Assembly: GCA_036389375.1 (NCBI GenBank)
Contig: DASVQA010000040.1
Coordinates: 1-18,833 of the forward strand
DNA length: 18,833 bases
From: QHXQ01 sp036389375
GTDB taxonomy: Bacteria > Acidobacteriota > Blastocatellia > Pyrinomonadales > Pyrinomonadaceae
Direction: 5' to 3'
Shown here: positions 7,761-14,709 of the stretch, in pieces
How the letters are laid out: the number at the start of each line of letters is the position of its first letter
Numbering within the stretch: position 1 is the stretch's first letter
Notes under the pieces: generated by a model
The model's database searches: none
What the model was told of the DNA's origin: nothing
Seen by the model: the letters and a program-made list of their open reading frames with translations, nothing else
Translations under genes and position numbers: made by a program

Positions 7761-8891
7761 GTGAAGTTTAATCTTTTAAGACGCACCGGCGCGTTTGTGT
7801 TCGCGGCCCTGTTGCTGGCGCTCGGTGCAATGGCCGCGTCGGCGCAGGAAGAGGGCGTGCCGCGCGTCGTGGACGAAGTGATCGCGCAGGTCAACGATCA
7901 GGTGATCACCCTCTCGATGCTCAAGCGCGAGATGCGTGAGGCGGTGGACGCGCTCCGCGTGCAGAAGCCGGAGTTGACGGCGGAGCAGGCGCAAGCCGAA
8001 GTGGCCAAGCGGCAGAACGAGATCATCGTCGCGCTGATTAACGAGCAGTTAATGGTGCAGAAGGGCAAGGAACTGGGGCTGGCGGAGGACGTGGAGGCGG
8101 CAGTCAATCGGCGTTTGTTGGAGATCGCGCAGCAGCAGGGCATCAAGACCATCGAACAGTTGGAAGAGTTGATGCACCGCGAGGGGATTGATCCGGCCAC
8201 CATGCGCCAGACCATGCGGACAGAGGTGATGAAGGGCCAAGTGCTGGGTACTGAAGTTGACCGCAAGGTATTTTTCAGCATCACCGACGCCGAGGTACGC
8301 AGCTATTACGACGCGCACAAGGATGCGTTCCGCAAACCCGAAACCGTGACGCTCTCGGAAATCTATCTGAGTTCGGTCGGCAAGCCTGAGCCGGAAGTGC
8401 TGGCGCGCGCGCAGAAACTGGTCGCGCAGTTGCGCGCCGGCGCAGACTTCAAGGCGACGGCCGCCGCGCAGTCCGAGCGGGAAGACGAAAAGGGTCAGCG
8501 CGTCGCGCAGAAGACGGGCGGGCTGGTTGATACGTTCCCCGTGCGCGAGATCACCAACAAGCCCATCGCCGATGCGATCAAGGATTTGAAGTCGGGCGGC
8601 GTGAGCGATCCCGTCAAGACCGAACAGGGCTACATCATCATCCGGGTTGACCAGCGCACCCCGGCGGGCGAGTCAACCTTTGACGAGAACAAGGTGCGCG
8701 AAACAATCGCCTACGAGCGACTCCCGAAGGAGCGCGAGAACTACCTGCGCAATCTGCGGCAGGAAGCCTACATCGAAGTAGCGCCCAACTACCGCGATGC
8801 CGTCTTGCCGCTCCTGAAGATCGAAGCCGGGAAGACCGCTAGCGCCGCGCCCGCCCCCGCCAAGAAAGACGACAAGAAGAAAAAGCCTTGA
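7761..8891 (+). CDS. SurA-like periplasmic peptidyl-prolyl isomerase/chaperone (parvulin domain)
   Basis: A 376-residue exported folding factor. The GTG at 7761 is chosen because AAGGAG (7746-7751) lies 9 nt before it and a signal peptide follows at once (basic MKFNLLRRTG, hydrophobic core, likely cleavage after ASA, residue 28). Residues 35-165 match the SurA N-terminal chaperone region (DEVIAQVNDQVITLSML and INEQLMVQKGKELGL). Residues about 183-296 form one parvulin domain (VTLSEIYLSS, GADFKATAAAQSE, KTGGLVDTFP, VSDPVKTEQGYIIIRVD). E. coli SurA has two parvulin domains, so this is a shorter SurA/PrsA-like form. The C-terminus is Ala/Pro/Lys-rich, ending in KKDDKKKKP. It should act in the periplasm on outer-membrane or secreted proteins. 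A 121-nt gap separates it from mfd, so it probably has its own promoter. Confidence 0.9.
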   Translation: MKFNLLRRTGAFVFAALLLALGAMAASAQEEGVPRVVDEVIAQVNDQVITLSMLKREMREAVDALRVQKPELTAEQAQAEVAKRQNEIIVALINEQLMVQKGKELGLAEDVEAAVNRRLLEIAQQQGIKTIEQLEELMHREGIDPATMRQTMRTEVMKGQVLGTEVDRKVFFSITDAEVRSYYDAHKDAFRKPETVTLSEIYLSSVGKPEPEVLARAQKLVAQLRAGADFKATAAAQSEREDEKGQRVAQKTGGLVDTFPVREITNKPIADAIKDLKSGGVSDPVKTEQGYIIIRVDQRTPAGESTFDENKVRETIAYERLPKERENYLRNLRQEAYIEVAPNYRDAVLPLLKIEAGKTASAAPAPAKKDDKKKKP

Positions 8892-8902
8892 CGGCAGCGA
8901 CG

Positions 8903-8947
8903 AGTGACGAGCCGGGACAAGTTAAAGACTTGTCCCGGCTCGTCACT
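8903..8947. repeat. Dispersed palindromic repeat, copy between the chaperone gene and rqcP
   Basis: A perfect 20-bp stem (8903-8922 with 8928-8947) with the 5-nt loop TAAAG. Its inner part, GACAAGTTAAAGACTTGTC (8916-8934), is identical to the core at 3920-3938. The flank CACTTGG (8951-8957) is also shared with the other copy (3948-3954). It lies 11 nt after the chaperone stop and 22 nt before the rqcP ATG. No T-run follows, so it is not a standard terminator; an RNA-processing or stability hairpin is possible. Confidence 0.85.
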
Positions 8948-8969
8948 GGTCACTTGGCCTTGCTTTGCA

Positions 8970-9257
8970 ATGCGACTCGATCAGTTCTTACGAGCCAGCC
9001 GGTTGGCGGTGCGCCGGAAGATCGCGCAGGAGTTGTGCGAGTTGGGCGCGGTCACGGTCAACGGTGTGCCGGCGCGTTCGGCGCGGGTGGTGCGCGTGGG
9101 CGATGAGATTAGCGTCCGGCGGCGAGACGACCATGTGCTCAGGGTGCGCGTGACCCAAGTGCCCGACGTGCGCCAGACCTCCAAACAACAAGCCGTCACG
9201 CTCTATGAAATCCTGAGCGACGAGAGCGGCGCGGGCGAAAAAGATTTCGGGCCGTGA
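8970..9257 (+). CDS. rqcP: S4-domain RNA-binding protein, RqcP (YabO)-like
   Basis: A 95-residue basic protein that is mostly one S4 RNA-binding domain. MRLDQFLRASRL, RRKIAQELCELGAVTVNG and RVGDEISVR follow the S4 pattern, and the end (VTQVPDVRQTSKQQAVTLYEIL) aligns by eye with Bacillus YabO. In that family the protein (RqcP) binds the 50S subunit with RqcH and helps alanine-tail nascent chains on stalled ribosomes. The related Hsp15 of E. coli also binds obstructed 50S subunits and is the main alternative. I chose the ATG at 8970 because homologues start with MRLD; a GTG at 8904 adds 22 residues that come only from the palindromic repeat. The ribosome binding site is weak. A short hairpin (9249-9265) overlaps the stop codon. 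Confidence 0.82.
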   Translation: MRLDQFLRASRLAVRRKIAQELCELGAVTVNGVPARSARVVRVGDEISVRRRDDHVLRVRVTQVPDVRQTSKQQAVTLYEILSDESGAGEKDFGP

Positions 9258-9559
9258 CACGGCCCGCCCGGCACGGTCGGATTGATACGGCCAGTTGCGC
9301 GCCGTCCCCGTTCTCTTTCACCCTCTCTTTCCAACCTCTCAACTTCATTATTTCGATTGTCCGCCTTTCGCGCGCCGGGCCGGGCGCAGCGGTGCAGGAG
9401 CGTCTTGGAAACGAACGCTGGGCGCACGCCCTCTAATCTGAAACCCGCGAGTTTGTCGGTTGTGCGCTGATGGTATGCGATTTGCCGCCGCAGGTTTTTG
9501 AGTCGTGTTCCGTCCGTCACATCTAGTCTGAATCGTGCGGGAAAGCGAGAAAGGGTTTT
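9258..9559 (+). other. Gene-free leader upstream of mreB
   Basis: About 300 nt without a convincing gene. It holds a pyrimidine-rich stretch (about 9302-9357) of lower GC, and two near-identical 11-mers TCTAATCTGAA (9432-9442) and TCTAGTCTGAA (9522-9532) spaced 90 nt apart. TTGTCG at 9453 with TATGCG at 9474 is a poor promoter match (15-nt spacing). AGAAAGGG just before 9560 can serve as the ribosome binding site of mreB. Confidence 0.4.
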
Positions 9560-10630
9560 ATGCATTTGCTGGACAACTTCTTTTCGGACAAACTGGCGGT
9601 TGATCTCGGCACGGTGAATACGCTGGTCTATGCGCCGGAGCGAGGCGTGGTGTTGAACGAGCCTTCGGCGGTGGCCATCAACAAGTACACGGGCGAAGTG
9701 TTGGCGGTGGGTACGGATGCGTACAAGATGGTCGGGCGTGCGCCGCACGATGCAGAGGTCTTTCGCCCCGTCAAGAACGGCACGATTGACAACTTCGAGG
9801 CGGCCGAGAAGATGCTCGTCGCCTTTATCCGCCGCGTGCAGGAGAATCATCACAAACGCAGCCACATGGTGATCGGCGTGCCCGGTTCGAGCACGACGCT
9901 CGAACGCCGCTCGGTGCGCGATGCGGCGCGCGACGCAAAGGCCGCGCGCGTTGATCTGGTGGACGAAGGCTTGGCCGCCGCGCTCGGCGCGGGGCTTGAT
10001 TACGACGACGAACGCGCCCACCTCGTTGTTGACATCGGCGGCGGCACGACCAACGTGGCCATCATCGCTTCCGCTGCCGTCGTCTCTTCCACGAGCCTGA
10101 AGGTCGCGGGCAACGCGATGGACGAGGCGATCCGCGATTACGTGCGCGCGCGCCACGAGATGCAGTTGGGCGAGCGCACGGCCGAAGAGTTGAAGAAGCA
10201 GTTGGGCGCGTTGGATGCGCGTGCGGGCGCGGCGATGCAGCGCACCGAGGTGGTCGGCAAAGATTTGGCGACGGGCATGGCGAAGGTAGTCGAGATCGGC
10301 GCGGACGAAGTGCGCGCCGCGCTTGAACCCGTGCTCACGGAGATCATCACGGGCGCGCGCCGCGCCATCGAAGACTCGCAGCCCGACGTAACAGCGGACA
10401 TCTATCAGACGGGCCTGATTCTCACCGGCGGCGGCGCGCTGCTCGCCGGTCTGGCCGACCGCCTGCAAACCGAACTCAAACTCCACGTCGCCGTCGCCGA
10501 ACAACCGCTCGCGGCGGTCGCGCTCGGCGCGGGTCGCTTGCTCGCCGATGCCGAGCGCCTGCACCGCGTCGCCATACGCGAGGACGTGCCGGCGTGGCAA
10601 CAGTCCGAAGAGTTGGTGGTGAACTGGTAA
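9560..10630 (+). CDS. mreB: MreB-family actin-like protein
   Basis: A 356-residue bacterial actin that would polymerise on the inner face of the cytoplasmic membrane and direct peptidoglycan synthesis. The nucleotide-binding motifs are in order: phosphate 1 DLGTVNT (15-21), connect region around VDLVDEGLAAALGAG (131-145), phosphate 2 VVDIGGGTTNVAI (156-168) and the adenosine motif LTGGGALL (288-295). The start MHLLDNFFSDKL resembles the membrane-binding N-terminus of MreB. The connect region reads VDEG where E. coli MreB has IEEP; the second glutamate is kept. No mreC, mreD, mrdA or rodA lies next to it; it stands alone between a gene-free leader and its own terminator. It may therefore be a second MreB copy rather than the one in a main mre operon. 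The long minus-strand frame opposite it is a shadow. Confidence 0.92.
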   Translation: MHLLDNFFSDKLAVDLGTVNTLVYAPERGVVLNEPSAVAINKYTGEVLAVGTDAYKMVGRAPHDAEVFRPVKNGTIDNFEAAEKMLVAFIRRVQENHHKRSHMVIGVPGSSTTLERRSVRDAARDAKAARVDLVDEGLAAALGAGLDYDDERAHLVVDIGGGTTNVAIIASAAVVSSTSLKVAGNAMDEAIRDYVRARHEMQLGERTAEELKKQLGALDARAGAAMQRTEVVGKDLATGMAKVVEIGADEVRAALEPVLTEIITGARRAIEDSQPDVTADIYQTGLILTGGGALLAGLADRLQTELKLHVAVAEQPLAAVALGAGRLLADAERLHRVAIREDVPAWQQSEELVVNW

Positions 10631-10671
10631 CTCCGGCGCGCCAGCCTTAAGCGGCAACCGGCAAACAAAGT

Positions 10672-10707
10672 GGGGCGACGGCCAAGACGGCCGTCGCCCC
10701 TCTTTTT
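10672..10707 (+). terminator. Rho-independent terminator of mreB
   Basis: Arms 10672-10683 and 10689-10700 pair perfectly over 12 GC-rich base pairs with a 5-nt loop, followed at once by TCTTTTT. It lies about 40 nt after the mreB stop. Confidence 0.9.
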
Positions 10708-10709
10708 CA

Positions 10710-10738
10710 TTGTCGTTCCCCCCGCGACGGAGTAATAT
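10710..10738 (+). promoter_or_regulatory. Candidate promoter of the DUF5675 gene
   Basis: TTGTCG (10710-10715) and TAATAT (10733-10738) are separated by exactly 17 nt, each matching four of six consensus positions. It directly follows the mreB terminator, and the leader to the ATG at 10831 would be about 85 nt. Confidence 0.45.
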
Positions 10739-10830
10739 CGCCGCGCTCTGCCCTCGCACCCTGACCTCTAATCATCCGGCGCGACGACACCTTGCGCCGC
10801 AATGTAAAAAAAACCGGCAGGAGAAAATTC

Positions 10831-11295
10831 ATGGACATCAAACTCGTGCGCAAAACCTTCACCGAAGAGAGCACTATGGGCGAGCTTTTCGTCAACGGGA
10901 AGTTCCAGTGTTTCACGCTCGAAGACAAAGTGCGAGCGGTTAAGATTCACGGCAAGACGGCGATCCCTGAAGGCATCTACGAGGTGGTCGTTACCTTCTC
11001 CAACAAGTTTAAGAAGCCGCTGCCGCTGCTGCTCAACGTGCCGAACTTCGACGGCATACGCATCCATTCGGGCAACAAGGCCGCCGACACCGAAGGCTGC
11101 ATCCTCGTCGGCACGAGCAAAGCGCAGGACTTCGTCGGCGGCAGCCGCATTGCCTTCAAGGCCTTGTTCCCGAAGATCGAGGCGGCGCTCAAGAAAGAGA
11201 AAATCTTTATGCAGGTCGTGGGCGGGCGGCCGGAGGACGTGGCCCTCGCTAATGCACCGAACCCGAACGAGCAACCGGCCGATGCGAAGGCTTGA
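10831..11295 (+). CDS. DUF5675 family protein
   Basis: A 154-residue protein with the full pattern of the DUF5675 family: a short beta strand entry (MDIKLVRKTFTEESTMGELF), CFTLEDKVR, KIHGKTAIPEGIYEV, LPLLLNVPNFDGIRIHSGN and DTEGCILVG. The family's function is not established to my knowledge. The histidine of RIHSGN (H79) and the cysteine of EGCILVG (C90) recall, loosely, the His/Cys catalytic arrangement of YkuD-type L,D-transpeptidases; this is my inference and the spacing is short. The start at 10831 is supported by GGCAGGAG about 8 nt upstream; an in-frame ATG at 10792 lies before that site. There is no signal peptide. The C-terminal ~20 residues are Asn/Pro/Ala-rich and probably disordered. 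Confidence 0.85.
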   Translation: MDIKLVRKTFTEESTMGELFVNGKFQCFTLEDKVRAVKIHGKTAIPEGIYEVVVTFSNKFKKPLPLLLNVPNFDGIRIHSGNKAADTEGCILVGTSKAQDFVGGSRIAFKALFPKIEAALKKEKIFMQVVGGRPEDVALANAPNPNEQPADAKA

Positions 11296-11349
11296 CGGGC
11301 AAACTCATTCGGCGCGCGGCCGCGCAGCGCAAGGTCGCAGCGCAAACGC

Positions 11350-11388
11350 CAACAGCCGTCGCGCTTGATTAAAGAGCGACGGCTGTTG
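11350..11388. terminator. Hairpin terminator between convergent genes
   Basis: A 13-bp perfect stem (11350-11362 with 11376-11388) with a 13-nt loop sits between the DUF5675 gene (+) and the small module gene (-). T-tracts are short on both sides, so it is a plausible but not strong bidirectional terminator. Confidence 0.6.
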
Positions 11389-11423
11389 CTTCAGGTCTGG
11401 CCTTTACGCGGCGCGAGGCTTAC

Positions 11424-11666
11424 TCAGGCTTGCTCGTCGGCCGGGAGTTTGCGGAACGGCCCGCTGTGTATGTACTTGACGGGATGGCCCTCTAGCTCGT
11501 CCGGCAGTTGTTGTTGCTGTTGCACGGTCGGATCGTCCAGATGGACGGCCAAGACGTAGTTGCCTTGCGCGTCGCGCTCGATGCCGACGCCGGAGACGCC
11601 CGGCAGGCTCCGCAACCGCTCCGAGTGCCGGCGTTTCACTTCTCGAATCTCCTGTTCCGTCGCCAT
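11424..11666 (-). CDS. Small protein: stand-alone copy of the neighbouring protease's N-terminal module
   Basis: An 80-residue protein. The ATG at 11666 is preferred because GGAGG (11673-11677) lies 8 nt before it; an in-frame ATG at 11681 overlaps that site. After a charged helix (TEQEIREVKRRHSERL) come LPGVSGVGIE, a GNYVLAVHL strand, a glutamine run (QQQQQ), LPDELEGHPV and SGPFRKL. The same order of motifs, VGVGLG, VMAVKLLV, RLPTEIDGHPV and GTFRRF, is found at residues about 78-139 of the serine protease encoded 38 nt upstream on the same strand. The two genes thus look like an operon sharing one domain. Such modules precede trypsin-like domains in some bacterial proteins; a role as propeptide, inhibitor or substrate-binding unit is inference. 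There is no signal peptide. Confidence 0.75.
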   Translation of the reverse strand: MATEQEIREVKRRHSERLRSLPGVSGVGIERDAQGNYVLAVHLDDPTVQQQQQLPDELEGHPVKYIHSGPFRKLPADEQA

Positions 11667-11704
11667 CCCTGTCGCCTCCATTTTGCCAGTCCGGGCCGCC
11701 CGCG

Positions 11705-12817
11705 TTAGATGACGAGCGAGACGCCCAGCGCGCTCAGCACGTCGCCGATGTGGTTGGCGATAGTATGGGTGGTTGAGCCGGCGAAAAGCAAGCCGACGGC
11801 CTTGTTGCTGCTGCGTTCGAGGATGAGCGAACCCGAATCACCGGCGGCGCTGAAGGGCTGCGCGGCCAAGCCCTGAATGATGATCTGATCCTGAAAGGAG
11901 ACGACGCCCGCCGTGTATTGCACGCTCACGTCGGTCTCGACGCTGGTCACGCGCCCGACCGTGAAGCCGGTGGTGCGCCCGAACTTGTGCACGACCATGT
12001 CGATCTGCGCGGGCTTCTTGCCGGTCGGCGGGCCGATAAAGAGCACAGGGTTGGTCGCCGCGTTCTGGCTGGTCAACTGCGCGATGGCACAGTCCACTTT
12101 GTTGTTGCCGCCGACGACAAGCGGGACGAACTTGCTCAGTTTGGCGATGACGCGGTTTTGCGGCGGATTGCCGGCGTCGAGAAAACCGGGCTGGAAGATG
12201 GGCGAGCCGATGGCGAGTTGGTTCTCGTCGGCGATCACGTGATTGTTACTGAGCACAAAGCGTTTCGCCCCTTTGCGGACGAGCGCGCCGAACGTGCCGG
12301 CCATGATGAACTGATTGTTCGGGTCGCGGAAGCCGATGGAGCAGCCGGGCCGGGCCGGATTGATGGTGGTGCGCGGATTGGGCATGGGCGCGGGCGGCAT
12401 GAAGCGGCGGAACGTGCCGACCTGCTCCACGTCAACAGGGTGGCCGTCGATCTCGGTCGGCAAACGTTCTTCGTCCGACACCTGATTGTCCGGGTACTTG
12501 ATCCGCACGAGCAGTTTGACGGCCATGACGCCCGTGTGTTTGCCGCCCGAAATCTTCTCGCCCAGACCGACGCCGACGAGATTCATTTCCGGCCGGGGGC
12601 TGGTCGAGGCGGCGAGGGCCGAGAAGGTACTGGACTGTTGGGTTTGTAACAGGCGGGCCGAGGCGGAGCGCTTGGCGGCGCGCATGCTCTCAATTTGCGC
12701 GGCCGATGAGCCGACGAAGATGATGGATTCGCTCTGCGCGCTCGCTGAACTGGCGCGGGCCCTTGCGCTGCCGCGTTTAGTGCTGCTGCTCCGCTTGCTG
12801 GATTTCTTAGTGGCCAT
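11705..12817 (-). CDS. Trypsin/chymotrypsin-fold serine protease with N-terminal module and basic tail
   Basis: A 370-residue protein. The ATG at 12817 has AAGGAG (12824-12829) 6 nt before it; a TTG at 12832 is an unlikely alternative. The first ~30 residues are Lys/Arg/Ser/Ala-rich (KKSSKRSSSTKRGSARARAS) with no hydrophobic signal peptide. Residues about 78-139 form the module described for the next gene (VGVGLG to GTFRRF). A proline-rich linker follows (PPAPMPNPR). The protease domain runs from about 158 and carries the full triad: H193 in LSNNHVIADEN, D242 in KVDCAIAQL and S328 in AAGDSGSLIL. GRTTGFTVGRVTSV is typical of this class of bacterial proteases. The enzyme should be catalytically competent. 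Without a signal peptide it is either cytoplasmic or exported by another route. Substrates are unknown. Confidence 0.88.
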   Translation of the reverse strand: MATKKSSKRSSSTKRGSARARASSASAQSESIIFVGSSAAQIESMRAAKRSASARLLQTQQSSTFSALAASTSPRPEMNLVGVGLGEKISGGKHTGVMAVKLLVRIKYPDNQVSDEERLPTEIDGHPVDVEQVGTFRRFMPPAPMPNPRTTINPARPGCSIGFRDPNNQFIMAGTFGALVRKGAKRFVLSNNHVIADENQLAIGSPIFQPGFLDAGNPPQNRVIAKLSKFVPLVVGGNNKVDCAIAQLTSQNAATNPVLFIGPPTGKKPAQIDMVVHKFGRTTGFTVGRVTSVETDVSVQYTAGVVSFQDQIIIQGLAAQPFSAAGDSGSLILERSSNKAVGLLFAGSTTHTIANHIGDVLSALGVSLVI

Positions 12818-13223
12818 AGGATGCTCCTTCAATGGTTGTGCGCGCAGGACGAGCGCGGGGCTGGCACGTCGTCTAGCGCAAAAGGGGAACGGAAGCCGGC
12901 GACGCGCGCGCGGCCTCTCTGGTAGGCTGAGCGCGGCACCGGCCGCGAAAGATCAGAAACTCGCAACGCGGGGTTGTGGCGGTCGAGTAACTCTCGTGTA
13001 TCGCGCGCCTGCTACCTGCGCGGTGCAACCCTTATGCCAGCAACGCCGCGCGTGCGGCGGCGCATTTAACGGCTAAAGTTCCGCGCGGGCTTACGCCAAA
13101 GGGCGGTCTTGCGTCGCATAAATTAGACAAATAATCAGAGGCTGTCCACTTTTAATGACTGTTCGGGGCAGTCCTCGTTGCGCCACACTTGCGCGCCGGT
13201 GCGCTCATTTACGTCGGCGCATT
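12818..13223. other. Divergent intergenic region, protease / dus
   Basis: About 400 nt with no gene I can support. Frames that cross it have arginine- and cysteine-rich translations unlike real proteins here. A short AT-rich island (about 13118-13157) includes TTGCGT (13109) and TAATCA (13132) spaced 17 nt apart, a weak possible promoter on the plus strand. Confidence 0.4.
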
Positions 13224-13232
13224 TGTTATAAT
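13224..13232 (+). promoter_or_regulatory. Extended -10 promoter of dus
   Basis: TGTTATAAT gives a consensus TATAAT (13227-13232) with the TGn extension that relieves the need for a -35 box; no good -35 is present at 16-18 nt. Transcription would begin near 13239, about 36 nt before the ATG at 13275. This argues against translation starting at the upstream in-frame ATG at 13155. Confidence 0.6.
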
Positions 13233-13274
13233 CGGTGCGCGCAGACAGAGAGAGATGAACAGGATGCTCGTGTT

Positions 13275-14420
13275 ATGTCACTCATCGAAGAACAGTCGGA
13301 CGCCTTAAGCCTCGCGCCGGAGCGTGAAACTGCGTGGGCGGAGTTCGCCGCGCAGGGCGTTAAGCCGTTTAAGATTCGCCACGTCGAGATCAAGCCGCCG
13401 CTCGTGCTCTCGCCGATGGCGGGCGTCACCGACGTGCCGTTTCGTTGTCTCTTGAAGCGGCGCGGCGGCATCGGGCTGACCGTCTCGGAGTTTATCTCCG
13501 TCGAGGGCCTCACGCGCAACAATCCGAAGGCGAAACGGCAGATGCGCTTCTACGATTACGAGCGCCCGTTCGCCGTGCAGATTTTCGGCGGGCAACCCGA
13601 ACGCATGCGGCTCGCAGCCGAGATGGCCGAAGAGGTGGGCGCGGACATACTCGACATAAACTGCGGCTGCCCCGCGCCGAAAGTCGTCAAGCACGGCGGC
13701 GGCTCCGGTCTCTTGCGCGACCTGCCGCGCCTTGAAACGATCCTGAAAGAGATCAAACGCGCGATCACGATCCCTTTGACGATCAAAATCCGCGCGGGCT
13801 ACACCGACAGCACCATCAACGCGCTTGAGACGGCGAAACTGGCCGAGCAGTGCGGCGTCGAGCACATCGCGCTGCACGGGCGCACGAAGGAGCAAGGTTA
13901 CAAGGGCTTCGCCAACTGGGACTTGGTACGGCAGATCAAAGAGACGGTCAGTGTGCCCGTCTCAGGCAGCGGCGACGTGGTCACGCCCGCACAGGCGTTC
14001 GCGCGTTGGCGCGAGACGGGCTGCGACGGCATCCTCATCGGGCGCGGCGCGATGGCGAACCCCTGGATCTTTCGCCAGATCGAAGACCTCATCGCGGGGC
14101 GTGCGCCGTTCCAACCGACGCTGGCCGACAAACGCGCCGTGCTGCTGGAATACTTCGACCTGCTCCGCGCGGACATGCCTGAGTTCGCCGCCATCGGTCG
14201 CATGAAGCAGTTGGCCGGACAGTTCACGAAGGGTCTGCCCGGCGGCGCACGCTTCCGGCAGGTGATCTACCACTCGCACGAAGTCGCGGCCGTGCTCGAC
14301 CACATCGAAGACTACTTTGAGACCGTCGCCGCCGGTCGTACCTACATCGGCGAAGGCGGGCCGGTCGAAGATGAAGCGCCTGTTCTAGATTCCTGCGAAG
14401 CAGCGACGGTTGAGGTATGA
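13275..14420 (+). CDS. dusB: tRNA-dihydrouridine synthase (DusB-like)
   Basis: FMN- and NADPH-dependent enzyme that reduces uridines in tRNA to dihydrouridine. The TIM-barrel motifs are all present: SPMAGVTDVPFR (46-57), SVEGLTRNN, VQIFGG (101-106), DINCGCPAPKVVKHGGGSGLL (127-147) with the likely catalytic C132, HGRTKEQGYKG (201-211), GSGDV (231-235) and IGRGAMANPWIF (255-266). Length is 381 residues from the ATG at 13275; usual Dus proteins are about 320-350, and the excess is an N-terminal ~35-residue lead and an acidic C-terminal tail. An ATG at 13155 would add 40 Arg/Cys-rich residues and lies upstream of the promoter. The sequence KHGGGSG replaces the NRKLAGSA-type stretch after the catalytic cysteine in E. 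coli DusB. The last codon overlaps the next small gene (ATGA). Confidence 0.92.
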   Translation: MSLIEEQSDALSLAPERETAWAEFAAQGVKPFKIRHVEIKPPLVLSPMAGVTDVPFRCLLKRRGGIGLTVSEFISVEGLTRNNPKAKRQMRFYDYERPFAVQIFGGQPERMRLAAEMAEEVGADILDINCGCPAPKVVKHGGGSGLLRDLPRLETILKEIKRAITIPLTIKIRAGYTDSTINALETAKLAEQCGVEHIALHGRTKEQGYKGFANWDLVRQIKETVSVPVSGSGDVVTPAQAFARWRETGCDGILIGRGAMANPWIFRQIEDLIAGRAPFQPTLADKRAVLLEYFDLLRADMPEFAAIGRMKQLAGQFTKGLPGGARFRQVIYHSHEVAAVLDHIEDYFETVAAGRTYIGEGGPVEDEAPVLDSCEAATVEV

Positions 14421-14422
14421 CG

Positions 14423-14602
14423 ATGGACGAGAAGACGCAAGCCGCGCGCGATTCGGAAACAGGTGCGCCCGACCGCACAGCCGAACGCGACGACGTGGCC
14501 GAGCCGGACGCGCCCACCGCGACCGAACAGAATGACGGCATGAGCACCATCCTCAGCGGCGACCCGGTCGAAGGCGTGCAGGACAACGCCAGCGAAGAAT
14601 AA
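14423..14602 (+). CDS. Small acidic protein downstream of dus, unknown function
   Basis: A 59-residue product, rich in Asp, Glu, Thr and Ala, with no hydrophobic segment and no recognisable domain (MDEKTQAARDSETGAP at the start, EGVQDNASEE at the end); it is probably disordered. The ATG at 14423 has GAGG (14412-14415) 7 nt upstream. Another ATG at 14417 overlaps the dus stop as ATGA. Either way the gene is tightly linked to dus and would be translationally coupled. It could also be a chance frame; the spacing and acidic composition, unlike the Arg/Ala-rich shadows elsewhere, favour a real gene. Confidence 0.5.
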   Translation: MDEKTQAARDSETGAPDRTAERDDVAEPDAPTATEQNDGMSTILSGDPVEGVQDNASEE

Positions 14603-14709
14603 TTAACCCGGCCAGCCGCACGAAACGAGCCGAAACTCCGGCACACTAATAGGGCAGTCCACTCGTGCTTCGTGTGCGTTGCTGCGGGGCGCGTGACGTG
14701 GCCGTGTGG

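Noticed and set aside
9203..10759. 518-codon open frame on the minus strand opposite mreB
   Set aside because: Translation is Arg/His-rich without domain motifs; it mirrors the codon bias of mreB and also crosses the mreB terminator.
12486..13076. 196-codon plus-strand frame overlapping the protease 5' end
   Set aside because: Opposite to a gene with a full catalytic triad and good ribosome binding site; translation has no recognisable features.
13155..13274. Longer N-terminus for the dihydrouridine synthase from the ATG at 13155
   Set aside because: The added 40 residues are Arg/Cys-rich and lie across the extended -10 promoter at 13224-13232.
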